From Xylanibacter ruminicola (GTDB lineage: Bacteria > Bacteroidota > Bacteroidia > Bacteroidales > Bacteroidaceae): a stretch of 64,000 nucleotides of DNA. The DNA lies in the NCBI GenBank assembly GCA_015060625.1, contig SUYC01000003.1, positions 1-64,000 on the forward strand, written 5' to 3'. The translations under genes and the position numbers were made by a program. Below are positions 16,399 through 23,827 of the stretch, one piece after another (the first letter of the stretch is position 1; the number at the start of each line of letters is the position of its first letter). The notes under the pieces are model-generated. The model had not been told where the DNA came from and made no database searches. It saw nothing but the letters and a program-made list of their open reading frames with translations.

Positions 16399-16947
16399 AT
16401 AGTTTTGCAGGATGTATTTTCCTAAAACGTTTTGCCGGTTGCGTTGGCCCGTCAGGGTGATGCTTTGACTGATGCGGCGGTGCAGACTATCTACTTGCTG
16501 CTGCAGCTGCTGCCGATGGGCTGCGTTGGTACGGGTTGAGAGCTGTGCCAGACGGATGAGCTGGGTGCCAAGTTTCTGAACAGTATCGTTAAGGGCCTGC
16601 CACTGATTGTTGAGCTCGGTGCCCGACACGCGAGAGGGGCGGGGATGCTGGTTCAGCTCGATGGTGATTTCGCCCGGTTCCAGAAAGAAACTGCAACTGG
16701 ACAGCTGCTGGCGGTTAAGATAGGCACGGCAGAACAGCGTGGTGTCGGTAGTGCCGGCAAACCTGAACGTGCCGCCGCTGACAATGGCTTGGCCAAGAAC
16801 TTTCTGAGGCGGGTCTTCGAATGCCAGCGTAATGGTATCGCCATCCTTCAGCTCGGTGGCGCAACCTTTTATCTGATAAACATCAGACTGGCAGGCGCAA
16901 AGCATGAAGCTTGCAACTGCCAGTCCGATAAAACTTTTATTTGTCAT
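16375..16947 (-). CDS. DUF4369-type lipoprotein without a thioredoxin domain
   Basis: A 190-residue lipoprotein: signal peptide ending in FMLCAC. The N-terminal 100 residues (YQIKGCATELKDGDTITLAFEDP, GGTFRFAGTTD, FFLEPGEITIELN) match the DUF4369 domain that normally precedes a TlpA/AhpC-type thioredoxin domain in Bacteroidetes. The C-terminal part here is only a predicted helix (QQLQQQVDSLHRRISQS) and no CxxC is present, so this is a short form or a remnant. Its ATG shares one base with the prs stop (TAATG), implying coupled translation. The function is unknown. Confidence 0.82.
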   Translation of the reverse strand: MTNKSFIGLAVASFMLCACQSDVYQIKGCATELKDGDTITLAFEDPPQKVLGQAIVSGGTFRFAGTTDTTLFCRAYLNRQQLSSCSFFLEPGEITIELNQHPRPSRVSGTELNNQWQALNDTVQKLGTQLIRLAQLSTRTNAAHRQQLQQQVDSLHRRISQSITLTGQRNRQNVLGKYILQNYKEPEFKD

Positions 16948-17885
16948 TATACAATGTACAAATCGCTGATGCTCTTATTGTCGATAACACGGCTGATGGC
17001 CTCGGCAAACATCTCGGCTACGCTGAGCTGCTTAACCTTAGCACAACGCTGGGTGTAAGGGATTGAGTCGGTGAATACAATTTCCTCGAGGGCTGAGGCC
17101 TGTACGCGATCGCTGGCGGGACCACTCATTACGCAGTGGCTGGCGCAAGCACGAACGGTAAGTGCACCATGCTCCTTCATCAGGTCGGCTGCCTTGGTAA
17201 TGGTACCGGCAGTATCAACCATATCGTCGATAATCACCACGTTCTTGCCTTCAACCTCACCGATAATCTGCATAGAAGCTACGACGTTGGCACGGGCACG
17301 GGTCTTGTTGCACAACACCAGTGGGCAGCCCAGATACTTGGCGTAGGTGTTGGCGCGCTTTGAACCACCAACATCAGGCGAAGCAATAACCAGCTCGTCG
17401 AGCTTCAACGACTGCAGGTATGGCAGAATAACGTTTGAAGCATACAGATGATCGACGGGAACGTCAAAGAAACCCTGAATCTGGTCGGCATGCAGGTCCA
17501 TGGTGATGACACGGTTTACACCAGCAGCGCTCAGCAGGTCGGCAACCAACTTGGCACCGATGCTTACACGGGGCTTGTCCTTACGGTCCTGACGGGCCCA
17601 TCCGAAGTAGGGGATGACGGCGTTGATGGTGCGGGCCGAAGCGCGCTTGGCTGCATCAATCATCAGCAGCAACTCCATCAGATTGTCGGAACTGGGGAAG
17701 GTGCTCTGAACCAGGAAAATGTCGCGACCGCGGATACTTTCCTCGTATGACACAGCAAACTCTCCATCAGAGAATTTTGTGATTTGTAACTTACCTAACG
17801 GACAACCAAGACTTTGACAGATTCTTTCTGCCAGGTATCTCGTGGCTGTTCCTGAGAATACCAAAAAGGAGCTCTTATCACTCAT
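16947..17885 (-). CDS. prs: Ribose-phosphate pyrophosphokinase
   Basis: A 312-residue enzyme that makes PRPP from ribose 5-phosphate and ATP for nucleotide, His and Trp synthesis. The family motifs are FSDGEF, RGRDIFLVQSTFPSSDNLMELL, AVIPYFGWARQDRKDKPR (ATP-binding flexible loop region), TMDLHADQIQGFFD (divalent metal/PRPP signature) and the PRPP loop VVIIDDMVDTAGTI. Length is normal for the class I enzyme. It lies between the TenI-like gene (42 bp upstream on the same strand) and the DUF4369 lipoprotein, overlapping the latter by 1 bp. Confidence 0.97.
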   Translation of the reverse strand: MSDKSSFLVFSGTATRYLAERICQSLGCPLGKLQITKFSDGEFAVSYEESIRGRDIFLVQSTFPSSDNLMELLLMIDAAKRASARTINAVIPYFGWARQDRKDKPRVSIGAKLVADLLSAAGVNRVITMDLHADQIQGFFDVPVDHLYASNVILPYLQSLKLDELVIASPDVGGSKRANTYAKYLGCPLVLCNKTRARANVVASMQIIGEVEGKNVVIIDDMVDTAGTITKAADLMKEHGALTVRACASHCVMSGPASDRVQASALEEIVFTDSIPYTQRCAKVKQLSVAEMFAEAISRVIDNKSISDLYIV

Positions 17886-17927
17886 TGTTAATACCTATTT
17901 ATATATTTATATTAGTACTTTAGCTTG

Positions 17928-18545
17928 CTAATCTATTGTTTTGCGTAGTTTCTCGAAGTGGTTAAGTAATGCCTTGTAGTCAATCTCGTTGTGGATGTTG
18001 AAGCGGTTCCACAGGTCGCCGCATATCACCATGCCACCAAAGCCTAAATCCTTAATCTCCTTCACACGATCCAGATTCATTCCTCCTAAGGCATACACCT
18101 TTTTATCTATCAGGCCTTTCTTGGAGGCTTCGCGTAACTCGTCCATCGTAAACGACTGCTTCTCGTCGGCATTGGTCTGACTGTCGAAGATGGAGTGCAG
18201 GAATACATAGTTCGACTTTTTTTTGGTTTCCTTGAGTTCGCTGATTGCGTGACACGTGCGGCTGATGTTGCCTTTATAGCCAACGGGAGCCTCGGTAAAC
18301 GCATCGTCGATATGTATACCGCGAAGGCGATACTCCTCTTTTAAATAGAAGTGGCCGTGAACGGTTATCTTGCTATGATAGTCGTCGCCAAGCAGAGTCA
18401 GTAAGCGCTCAGAATACATGGGCGAAGCACCGGGTTTGTACAGGTGCAGATTGTCCAATCCCTCTTCGAAGAGGTTCGCTAGTATCTTGTCCTCTTCGAC
18501 GAAGAATGTGGGTTTCGTCATTACAATAAGCTTCATTTTTGCCAT
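17928..18545 (-). CDS. Thiamine phosphate synthase/TenI-like protein
   Basis: About 205 residues with a TIM-barrel pattern of the ThiE/TenI superfamily: KLIVMTKPTFFVEED, LHLYKP, GIHIDDAF, ISRTCHAISEL, YVFLHSIFDSQTN and YALGGMNLDRV. These occupy the positions of ThiE motifs but differ at several (GIHI instead of GVHLGQ, no GPxxxT triad), so a TenI-like or divergent role is more likely than classical ThiE. The long reading from 18566 is rejected because the -7 box spans it. The ATG at 18545 has AGAAAGAGA before it; the ATG at 18536 is an alternative. No TPP riboswitch is visible. Confidence 0.8.
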   Translation of the reverse strand: MAKMKLIVMTKPTFFVEEDKILANLFEEGLDNLHLYKPGASPMYSERLLTLLGDDYHSKITVHGHFYLKEEYRLRGIHIDDAFTEAPVGYKGNISRTCHAISELKETKKKSNYVFLHSIFDSQTNADEKQSFTMDELREASKKGLIDKKVYALGGMNLDRVKEIKDLGFGGMVICGDLWNRFNIHNEIDYKALLNHFEKLRKTID

Positions 18546-18563
18546 CTGTTCTCTTTCTAAGTG

Positions 18564-18571
18564 CAAAATTA
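18564..18571 (-). promoter_or_regulatory. Promoter -7 box for the TenI-like gene
   Basis: TAATTTTG on the minus strand, 18 bases before the ATG at 18545. Confidence 0.6.
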
Positions 18572-18645
18572 CACAGATTTTTCGATATTCTACCCACTTT
18601 CAGCAAAAAAATAGTCATAAGGGTGCATTTTTCAGAAAGTTTTAG

Positions 18646-18653
18646 TAATTTTG
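18646..18653 (+). promoter_or_regulatory. Promoter -7 box for fabD
   Basis: TAATTTTG followed by an AT-rich leader of about 78 nt with no other feature. Confidence 0.6.
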
Positions 18654-18736
18654 CATCCTGAAAATAGCAAAATAGCTAGATTATCAGAATTGGAAATAAA
18701 TTATAAATTGTAAATAATAAAATAATAAATTTAAAG

Positions 18737-19627
18737 ATGAAAGCATTTGTTTTTCCCGGACAGGGAGCACAGTTTGTAGGCATGGGTAAGGATCTGTATG
18801 ATAACAACCCACTGGCAAAGGAACTTTTTGAGAAGGCCAACGATATCCTTGGCTATCGTATTACTGATATTATGTTTGCTGGTACCGACGAGGAACTGAA
18901 GCAGACTAAGGTTACACAGCCTGCCGTTTTCCTTCATAGCGTTATCTCGGCACTCTGCATGGGCGACGCTTTCGATCCTAAGATGGCCGCCGGTCATTCA
19001 CTGGGTGAGTTCTCGGCTCTTACAGCTGCAGGTGCCCTGAGTTTCGAGGATGGACTGAAGCTGGTTTATGCACGTGCTATGGCTATGCAGAAGGCTTGCG
19101 AGGCTCAGCCTTCAACAATGGCTGCTATCATTGCTCTGCCCGACGAGAAGGTAGAGGAGGTTTGCGCCGAGGTAAGCAAGCTGGGTAAGGGTGTTGTTGT
19201 AGCTGCTAACTATAACTGTCCCGGACAGTTGGTTATCAGTGGTAACGTAGAGGCTATCGAAGAGGCTTGCGAGCGCCTGAAGGCTGCTGGTGCTAAGCGT
19301 GCACTGGTGCTGAAGGTGGGCGGCGCTTTCCACTCGCCACTGATGCAGCCTGCTAAGGACGAGCTGCAGGCAGCTATTGAGGCTACTGAGATTAAGACTC
19401 CTAAGTGCCCCGTTTACCAGAATGTAGATGCTAAGCCTCATACCGATCCTGCTGAGATCAAGGCTAACCTGATTGCTCAGCTCACAAGCTCGGTTCGCTG
19501 GACACAGAGCGTACAGAACATGATTGCCGATGGTGCCGACGACTTCACAGAGTGCGGTCCTGGTAAGGCCCTCCAAGGCATGATCGCTAAGATCAACAAA
19601 GAGGTTTCTGCCCATGGCATCGAATAA
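18737..19627 (+). CDS. fabD: Malonyl-CoA:ACP transacylase
   Basis: A 296-residue enzyme that loads malonyl units onto acyl carrier protein for fatty acid synthesis. Motifs are VFPGQGAQFVGMG at the N-terminus, AGHSLGEFSAL near residue 86 with the nucleophilic Ser, the catalytic His in GGAFHSPLM, and the C-terminal ECGPGKAL. Length is typical. Codon use is biased toward GCT/AAG-type codons, as in highly expressed genes. The GH13 gene begins inside its last 14 bases, an odd partner for fatty acid synthesis. Confidence 0.96.
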   Translation: MKAFVFPGQGAQFVGMGKDLYDNNPLAKELFEKANDILGYRITDIMFAGTDEELKQTKVTQPAVFLHSVISALCMGDAFDPKMAAGHSLGEFSALTAAGALSFEDGLKLVYARAMAMQKACEAQPSTMAAIIALPDEKVEEVCAEVSKLGKGVVVAANYNCPGQLVISGNVEAIEEACERLKAAGAKRALVLKVGGAFHSPLMQPAKDELQAAIEATEIKTPKCPVYQNVDAKPHTDPAEIKANLIAQLTSSVRWTQSVQNMIADGADDFTECGPGKALQGMIAKINKEVSAHGIE

Positions 19628-21269
19628 GATGATAATTTATCAGGTTTTCACCCGTTTGTACGGCAATAAGAATACCACTCGGAATGAAGATGGTACATTG
19701 GCCGAGAATGGTTGCGGAAAACTGAACGACTTCACGCCCAAATCCTTGAAGAACATCAAGGAGATGGGCGTGAGCCACATTTGGTACACGGGAGTTATTC
19801 GTCATGCTTCGCAAACAGATTACTCCCAGTACGGCATTCCACGTCAGCATCCGGCTGTGGTAAAGGGTAGGGCGGGATCGCCTTATGCTATTACCGACTA
19901 CTACGATATCGACCCCGACCTGGCCGAGAACGTAGAGCAGCGTATGCAGGAGTTTGAGGCTCTGGTAGAGCGTACGCATAAGGCCGGACTGAAGGTGATT
20001 ATCGACTTTGTGCCCAACCACGTGGCACGTCAGTATCACTCTATCTGTAAGCCACAAGGGGTGAAGGATTTAGGTGAGGAGGATAACCCACAGAACGGAT
20101 TCGACCCGCAGAACAATTTCTATTATTGCCCCGGACAGCGTTTCCAGCCTTACTTCGACCTGTATCACGGCGAAGCCGAGGCGTATTTTGAAGAACCAGC
20201 GAAGGCTACGGGCAACGACTGTTTTCATAATGCGCCAGGCATGAACGACTGGTATGAGACGGTGAAGCTGAACTATGGCGTGGATTATTATGCTGGCGGC
20301 GTGGGATATTTTAATCCTATCCCCAACACCTGGGATAAGATGACGGATATCCTGCTGTTCTGGGCGGATAAGGGCGTGGATGGATTCCGCTGCGACATGG
20401 CTGAGATGGTGCCTGCTGCCTTCTGGCACTGGGCTACCGACAAGGTGAAGTTCCGCTATCCTGAGTGCGTGTTTATCGGTGAGGTGTATAATCCGGCTGA
20501 GTATCGCAATTATATTGGAGCAGGATTCGACTACCTATATGATAAGGTGGGCATGTATGATACGGTGCGCGGCGTGATTTGCGGCCAGCAGAGTACCCAT
20601 GCCATTACTGGGGCTTGGCAGCAAACTGATGATATCCGCCAGCATATGCTGTACTTCCTGGAGAATCACGACGAGCAGCGCGTGGCTAGCGACTTTTTTG
20701 CCGGTGATGGCCGTAAGGGCGTGCCTGGATTGGTGGTTTCGGCTCTGCTGCAGCAGAATCCGCTGATGATTTACTTCGGACAGGAGTATGGTGAGCGAGG
20801 AATGGACAAAGAGGGCTTTAGCGGTTGTGACGGACGAACCACTATCTTTGATTATTGGAGTGTGGATACTATCGTGCGTGCGGCTAACCGCAAGTACACC
20901 ATTCGCGAGAAGTTTATCTACGATATGTACCGCAAGGTGATGACGCTGGCGCAGACTGAGAAGGCTGTGACACAGGGCGAGATGTTCGATCTGATGTATG
21001 CAAACGGTCATTTGCAGCGCCAGTATGCGTTTATCCGTAAGCATGGTACCGAGGCTATCCTGGTGGTGGCCAACTTCGACGACGCTCCGGCTACCATCGC
21101 GGTCAACCTGCCTGCTCATGCCTTCGACTATCTGGGCTTGAAGGAGAAGACAGCTACGGCCACCGACCTGATGACAGGACAAAAAGAAAAACTCGTACTG
21201 AAGCGCGATGCAGCGGTTGAGGTAGAGGTCCCCCAGAACGGCGCGGTCATCCTGAAATTCCGCCCGTAA
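19614..21269 (+). CDS. Cytoplasmic GH13 alpha-amylase-family enzyme
   Basis: A 551-residue GH13 glycosidase without a signal peptide, so it should act on intracellular alpha-glucan such as glycogen. Catalytic motifs are present in order: VIIDFVPNH (region I), DGFRCDMAEM near residue 255 with the nucleophile Asp, FIGEVYNP near 288 with the acid/base Glu, and LENHDEQR near 350 with the third Asp. The ATG at 19614 overlaps fabD by 14 bp; the ATG at 19629 (MIIYQVFTR) directly after the fabD stop is a plausible alternative and matches how relatives usually begin. With the GT3 synthase and the phosphorylase it forms a glycogen-metabolism set. Confidence 0.92.
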   Translation: MASNKMIIYQVFTRLYGNKNTTRNEDGTLAENGCGKLNDFTPKSLKNIKEMGVSHIWYTGVIRHASQTDYSQYGIPRQHPAVVKGRAGSPYAITDYYDIDPDLAENVEQRMQEFEALVERTHKAGLKVIIDFVPNHVARQYHSICKPQGVKDLGEEDNPQNGFDPQNNFYYCPGQRFQPYFDLYHGEAEAYFEEPAKATGNDCFHNAPGMNDWYETVKLNYGVDYYAGGVGYFNPIPNTWDKMTDILLFWADKGVDGFRCDMAEMVPAAFWHWATDKVKFRYPECVFIGEVYNPAEYRNYIGAGFDYLYDKVGMYDTVRGVICGQQSTHAITGAWQQTDDIRQHMLYFLENHDEQRVASDFFAGDGRKGVPGLVVSALLQQNPLMIYFGQEYGERGMDKEGFSGCDGRTTIFDYWSVDTIVRAANRKYTIREKFIYDMYRKVMTLAQTEKAVTQGEMFDLMYANGHLQRQYAFIRKHGTEAILVVANFDDAPATIAVNLPAHAFDYLGLKEKTATATDLMTGQKEKLVLKRDAAVEVEVPQNGAVILKFRP

Positions 21270-21278
21270 ATATTATTT

Positions 21279-21421
21279 GGCACGGATTACACGGATTAAC
21301 ACGGATTCTTTATAAAAACAACACGGCTGAAGTTGCAAAACCAAAGCCGTGTTTTTAATTTATTAAAGCAGCGTTAATCCGTGCCTAAAATAAATCCGTG
21401 TTAATCCGTGTAATCCGTGCC
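21279..21421. repeat. Perfect 29-bp inverted repeat built of CACGGATTA units
   Basis: GGCACGGATTACACGGATTA and the next 9 bases (21279-21307) recur as an exact reverse complement at 21393-21421. Each arm holds three near-tandem (A)CACGGATTA units, and a further GTTAATCCGTGCC copy lies at 21373-21385. Inside is a second hairpin around ACACGGCT/AGCCGTGT. It fills the gap between convergent genes and may serve as a bidirectional terminator. Confidence 0.9.
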
Positions 21422-21426
21422 TATAA

Positions 21427-22098
21427 TTAAATCTCGCTGATGCTGCCGACGCCGGAGCGGTGGGTATCCTTCTTCTTGGGATGACCGCCGTACTCTAACG
21501 ATCCCACACCCGACACGCGGCCTTCGATGCTTTCGGAAGCATAACACTTGATGCTGCCCACACCTGATACGCTGGCTGTCACGTTCAGTGCCTTTAGGTT
21601 GCCAGCCTCGATACTGCCCACACCGCTATTGCGCAACTCAACATCATCGGCAATACCGCTGACTGCAATCTCACCCACACCACTATTGATAATCTCTAAT
21701 TTGTCGGTATCCAGACTGTCCATCTTAATGTTAGAGGCACCACTATTGGTTACCTTGGTAAGGTCGGCAGTATAAACCTTGATTTTTACCTCTTGTGTGT
21801 TCAGATTGAGATTTTTCTGTGTGAACTTGATGCTCAGTGCGTCGTTGGCACTTTCAAACTTGTAGTATTCAATATAATTGTCGGGAGCAGTGAGCTCGAT
21901 GGTGCCGCTCTTTTTCACGTCCTGCACGATCTCTACGTGGCCCACGCAACTCATGTTTACTTCCTCGAAAGTATCAACCTTATAGGTCTTGGTTACGATG
22001 TTGTCGCTGGGGGTTACCTTGTTGATACCCAAATCTAACTTACACGATGTGAGTGCCAAAGCACATACCATCAAAAATAATACCTTTTTCATATTCAT
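21427..22098 (-). CDS. Head-GIN domain (DUF2807) lipoprotein
   Basis: A 223-residue lipoprotein with signal peptide ending LALTSC (Cys near residue 19). The mature protein has the DUF2807 'putative autotransporter adhesin, head GIN' pattern: FEEVNMSCVGHVEIVQ followed by repeated NSGVGEI, NSGVGSI, VSGVGSI and RSGVGSI units expected to stack as a right-handed beta-helix. No transport domain is present. An alternative ATG is at 22092. The role is unknown; surface or periplasmic binding is the usual guess for the family. Confidence 0.87.
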   Translation of the reverse strand: MNMKKVLFLMVCALALTSCKLDLGINKVTPSDNIVTKTYKVDTFEEVNMSCVGHVEIVQDVKKSGTIELTAPDNYIEYYKFESANDALSIKFTQKNLNLNTQEVKIKVYTADLTKVTNSGASNIKMDSLDTDKLEIINSGVGEIAVSGIADDVELRNSGVGSIEAGNLKALNVTASVSGVGSIKCYASESIEGRVSGVGSLEYGGHPKKKDTHRSGVGSISEI

Positions 22099-22186
22099 TT
22101 ATTAATTTAATTGTTTCATTTTATTCTTTTGACGCATGTAAGGCGGAAAAAGTTGCAAGAAACTTGTTTTTTTTAGTTAAATTTCG

Positions 22187-22194
22187 TATTTTTG
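22187..22194 (+). promoter_or_regulatory. Promoter -7 box for the AlaX-like gene
   Basis: TATTTTTG. It overlaps the TTG that would begin a longer frame at 22192, so the true start is the ATG at 22213. Confidence 0.65.
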
Positions 22195-22212
22195 CGCCAA
22201 AAATTTAATGTT

Positions 22213-22680
22213 ATGGCCGATTATATACTGAACGAGCACAACAAGGAGGAGTTTCCGCCAGCACACACGGCTGAGCATCTGCTGAACCAGACGATGATCA
22301 GGATGTTTGACTGCGGACGATCGTATAATGCCCATGTGGAGCGCAAGAAGAGTAAGATGAGTTTTCATCTGGCACAGAAACCTACACGTGCTGAGGAAAG
22401 GGAGATAGAACAGCGCATGAATGACCTGATAGCTCAGGATCTGCCTGTGACGTTTGAATTTGTGACCCGCGACACGCTGCCCGACGATGTGAGTCCCGAC
22501 CGACTGCCCGAGGATGCATCGGAAACTATCCGACTGGTGCGCATTGGTGATTATGATGTGTGTCCCTGTATAGGTAAGCATGTGCGCAGCACCTCGCAGA
22601 TAGGGCGCTTTGAACTGTTGGGTACCAACTGGGACGAACAGGAACGCTCGTTCCGTGTGCGTTTTAAAATTGTACAGTAA
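22213..22680 (+). CDS. AlaX-like stand-alone tRNA-editing domain protein
   Basis: A 155-residue protein resembling the second additional domain (SAD) of alanyl- and threonyl-tRNA synthetases. The zinc-site motifs are both present: HTAEH near residue 18 (HxxxH) and CPCIGKH near 116 (CxxxH). Free-standing forms hydrolyse mischarged tRNA, typically Ser-tRNA(Ala). It is shorter than AlaX-M/L and lacks the glycine-rich motif region, so substrate specificity is uncertain. It is a single-gene unit with its own promoter and terminator. Confidence 0.83.
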   Translation: MADYILNEHNKEEFPPAHTAEHLLNQTMIRMFDCGRSYNAHVERKKSKMSFHLAQKPTRAEEREIEQRMNDLIAQDLPVTFEFVTRDTLPDDVSPDRLPEDASETIRLVRIGDYDVCPCIGKHVRSTSQIGRFELLGTNWDEQERSFRVRFKIVQ

Positions 22681-22683
22681 CAA

Positions 22684-22713
22684 AAAAATCCCGCTCAAAT
22701 CGGCGGGATTTTT
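22684..22713. terminator. Bidirectional terminator
   Basis: AAAAATCCCGC (22684-22694) pairs with GCGGGATTTTT (22703-22713). It lies between convergent genes. Confidence 0.9.
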
Positions 22714-22720
22714 AATATGT

Positions 22721-23794
22721 TTATTTCTGTTTCTCAGGAATCTGAATTTTTGAGAATACAGGGTTGTGGTCGGAGTAACTCAACTCGCGCTTGTAATACG
22801 ACAGTCCCAGGAAGGCTTTGTCGTGGAAGATATAGTCGATGCGCACTTTCTTATTGCCACCACGGAAGGTGTACATAAAGCCGCTACCACACTCTGTAAA
22901 GCCATCAACCTTATCGCCTAGCATGGTGTTGTAAACGTAAGAGTAGGGCACATCGTTAAAGTCGCCGCATACGATGATGGGGCGCTCGCAATCGCGCATG
23001 TCCATGGCCAGCACGTTGGCCTGGCCCGAACGGGCTATCATACCTAAGGTGTAGTTGCCGTAGAAGGCACGCATCAGGGCGTTACCCTCTATATCCATTC
23101 CCTGGTTCATGAGTTTGCCGGCCCTGTGCAGGGTGCTGTTGATTCCAGTGGTTTCGAGGTGGGCGTTATACACACGAACTACGGTGCCCTTATAGTTAAT
23201 CTCTGCCCACATGGCGCTGTTGTTGGTCATCTCGAAGTTCATGTTCTTCGACTTAACGATGGGGTAACGACTATAGATAACCATGTCACTTTCGCCCATG
23301 ACCATATAGGGGAAGTATTCTTTATACGAGTCGCTGTTCTTCTTGTCGCCGCTCTCGTCGTTATACTCCTGGAAACAGGCCACATCAACCTTCTGCTTTT
23401 TCATCTCGCTCAGAATATCCTGGGCAATAAAGCCAGAGGTTTCGCGACCGAACATGGCTACGTTGTAGGTGGCTACCTTCAGTCCGGGCTTGATGTCGGC
23501 ATTAGGGTCGGGCGATCCAAACTGGTAGAGAGTGCCCGAGTAGGGGATGCAGCACAGGATGGCAATGAGCGGGATGATGGCCCAATGCCAGCGGCGCATG
23601 ATAAGCCAGTAAACAAGCAGTAGCACATCGGCTGCTATCAGCAAGGGCAGAGCATACACCAGCATGGCGCGGGCGGTATTACCTGCAGGCCGAACATCAC
23701 CGCCGTAGAGACCTACGATGGTGAAAATCATGACTAGTACGGTTAAAATAAGAATAGAGAACGAAAAGTACTTTTGTACAGCTAGTTTTCCCAT
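22721..23794 (-). CDS. Membrane-anchored endonuclease/exonuclease/phosphatase-family protein
   Basis: A 357-residue protein with three N-terminal transmembrane segments (about residues 10-30, 43-62 and 70-88) and a C-terminal EEP domain facing the periplasm or cytoplasm. The domain shows KVATYNVAMFG, CFQEYNDE with the metal-binding Glu, GDFNDVPYSY and the terminal YSDHNPV with catalytic Asp-His. Family members cut nucleic acids or phospholipid headgroups; membrane-tethered Bacteroidetes forms have no settled substrate. It lies 33 bp downstream of the hybrid kinase gene on the same strand and may be co-transcribed with it. Confidence 0.88.
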   Translation of the reverse strand: MGKLAVQKYFSFSILILTVLVMIFTIVGLYGGDVRPAGNTARAMLVYALPLLIAADVLLLVYWLIMRRWHWAIIPLIAILCCIPYSGTLYQFGSPDPNADIKPGLKVATYNVAMFGRETSGFIAQDILSEMKKQKVDVACFQEYNDESGDKKNSDSYKEYFPYMVMGESDMVIYSRYPIVKSKNMNFEMTNNSAMWAEINYKGTVVRVYNAHLETTGINSTLHRAGKLMNQGMDIEGNALMRAFYGNYTLGMIARSGQANVLAMDMRDCERPIIVCGDFNDVPYSYVYNTMLGDKVDGFTECGSGFMYTFRGGNKKVRIDYIFHDKAFLGLSYYKRELSYSDHNPVFSKIQIPEKQK

Positions 23795-23827
23795 AATGTG
23801 TGAAAATAAAAATAAGTGTAGATATTA

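Noticed and set aside
18537..18600. A TPP riboswitch before the ThiE-like gene
   Set aside because: The leader is too short for the THI element; no CTGAGA-type core is present.
22192..22212. A TTG start 21 bases upstream of the AlaX-like gene
   Set aside because: It is part of the TATTTTTG promoter box.
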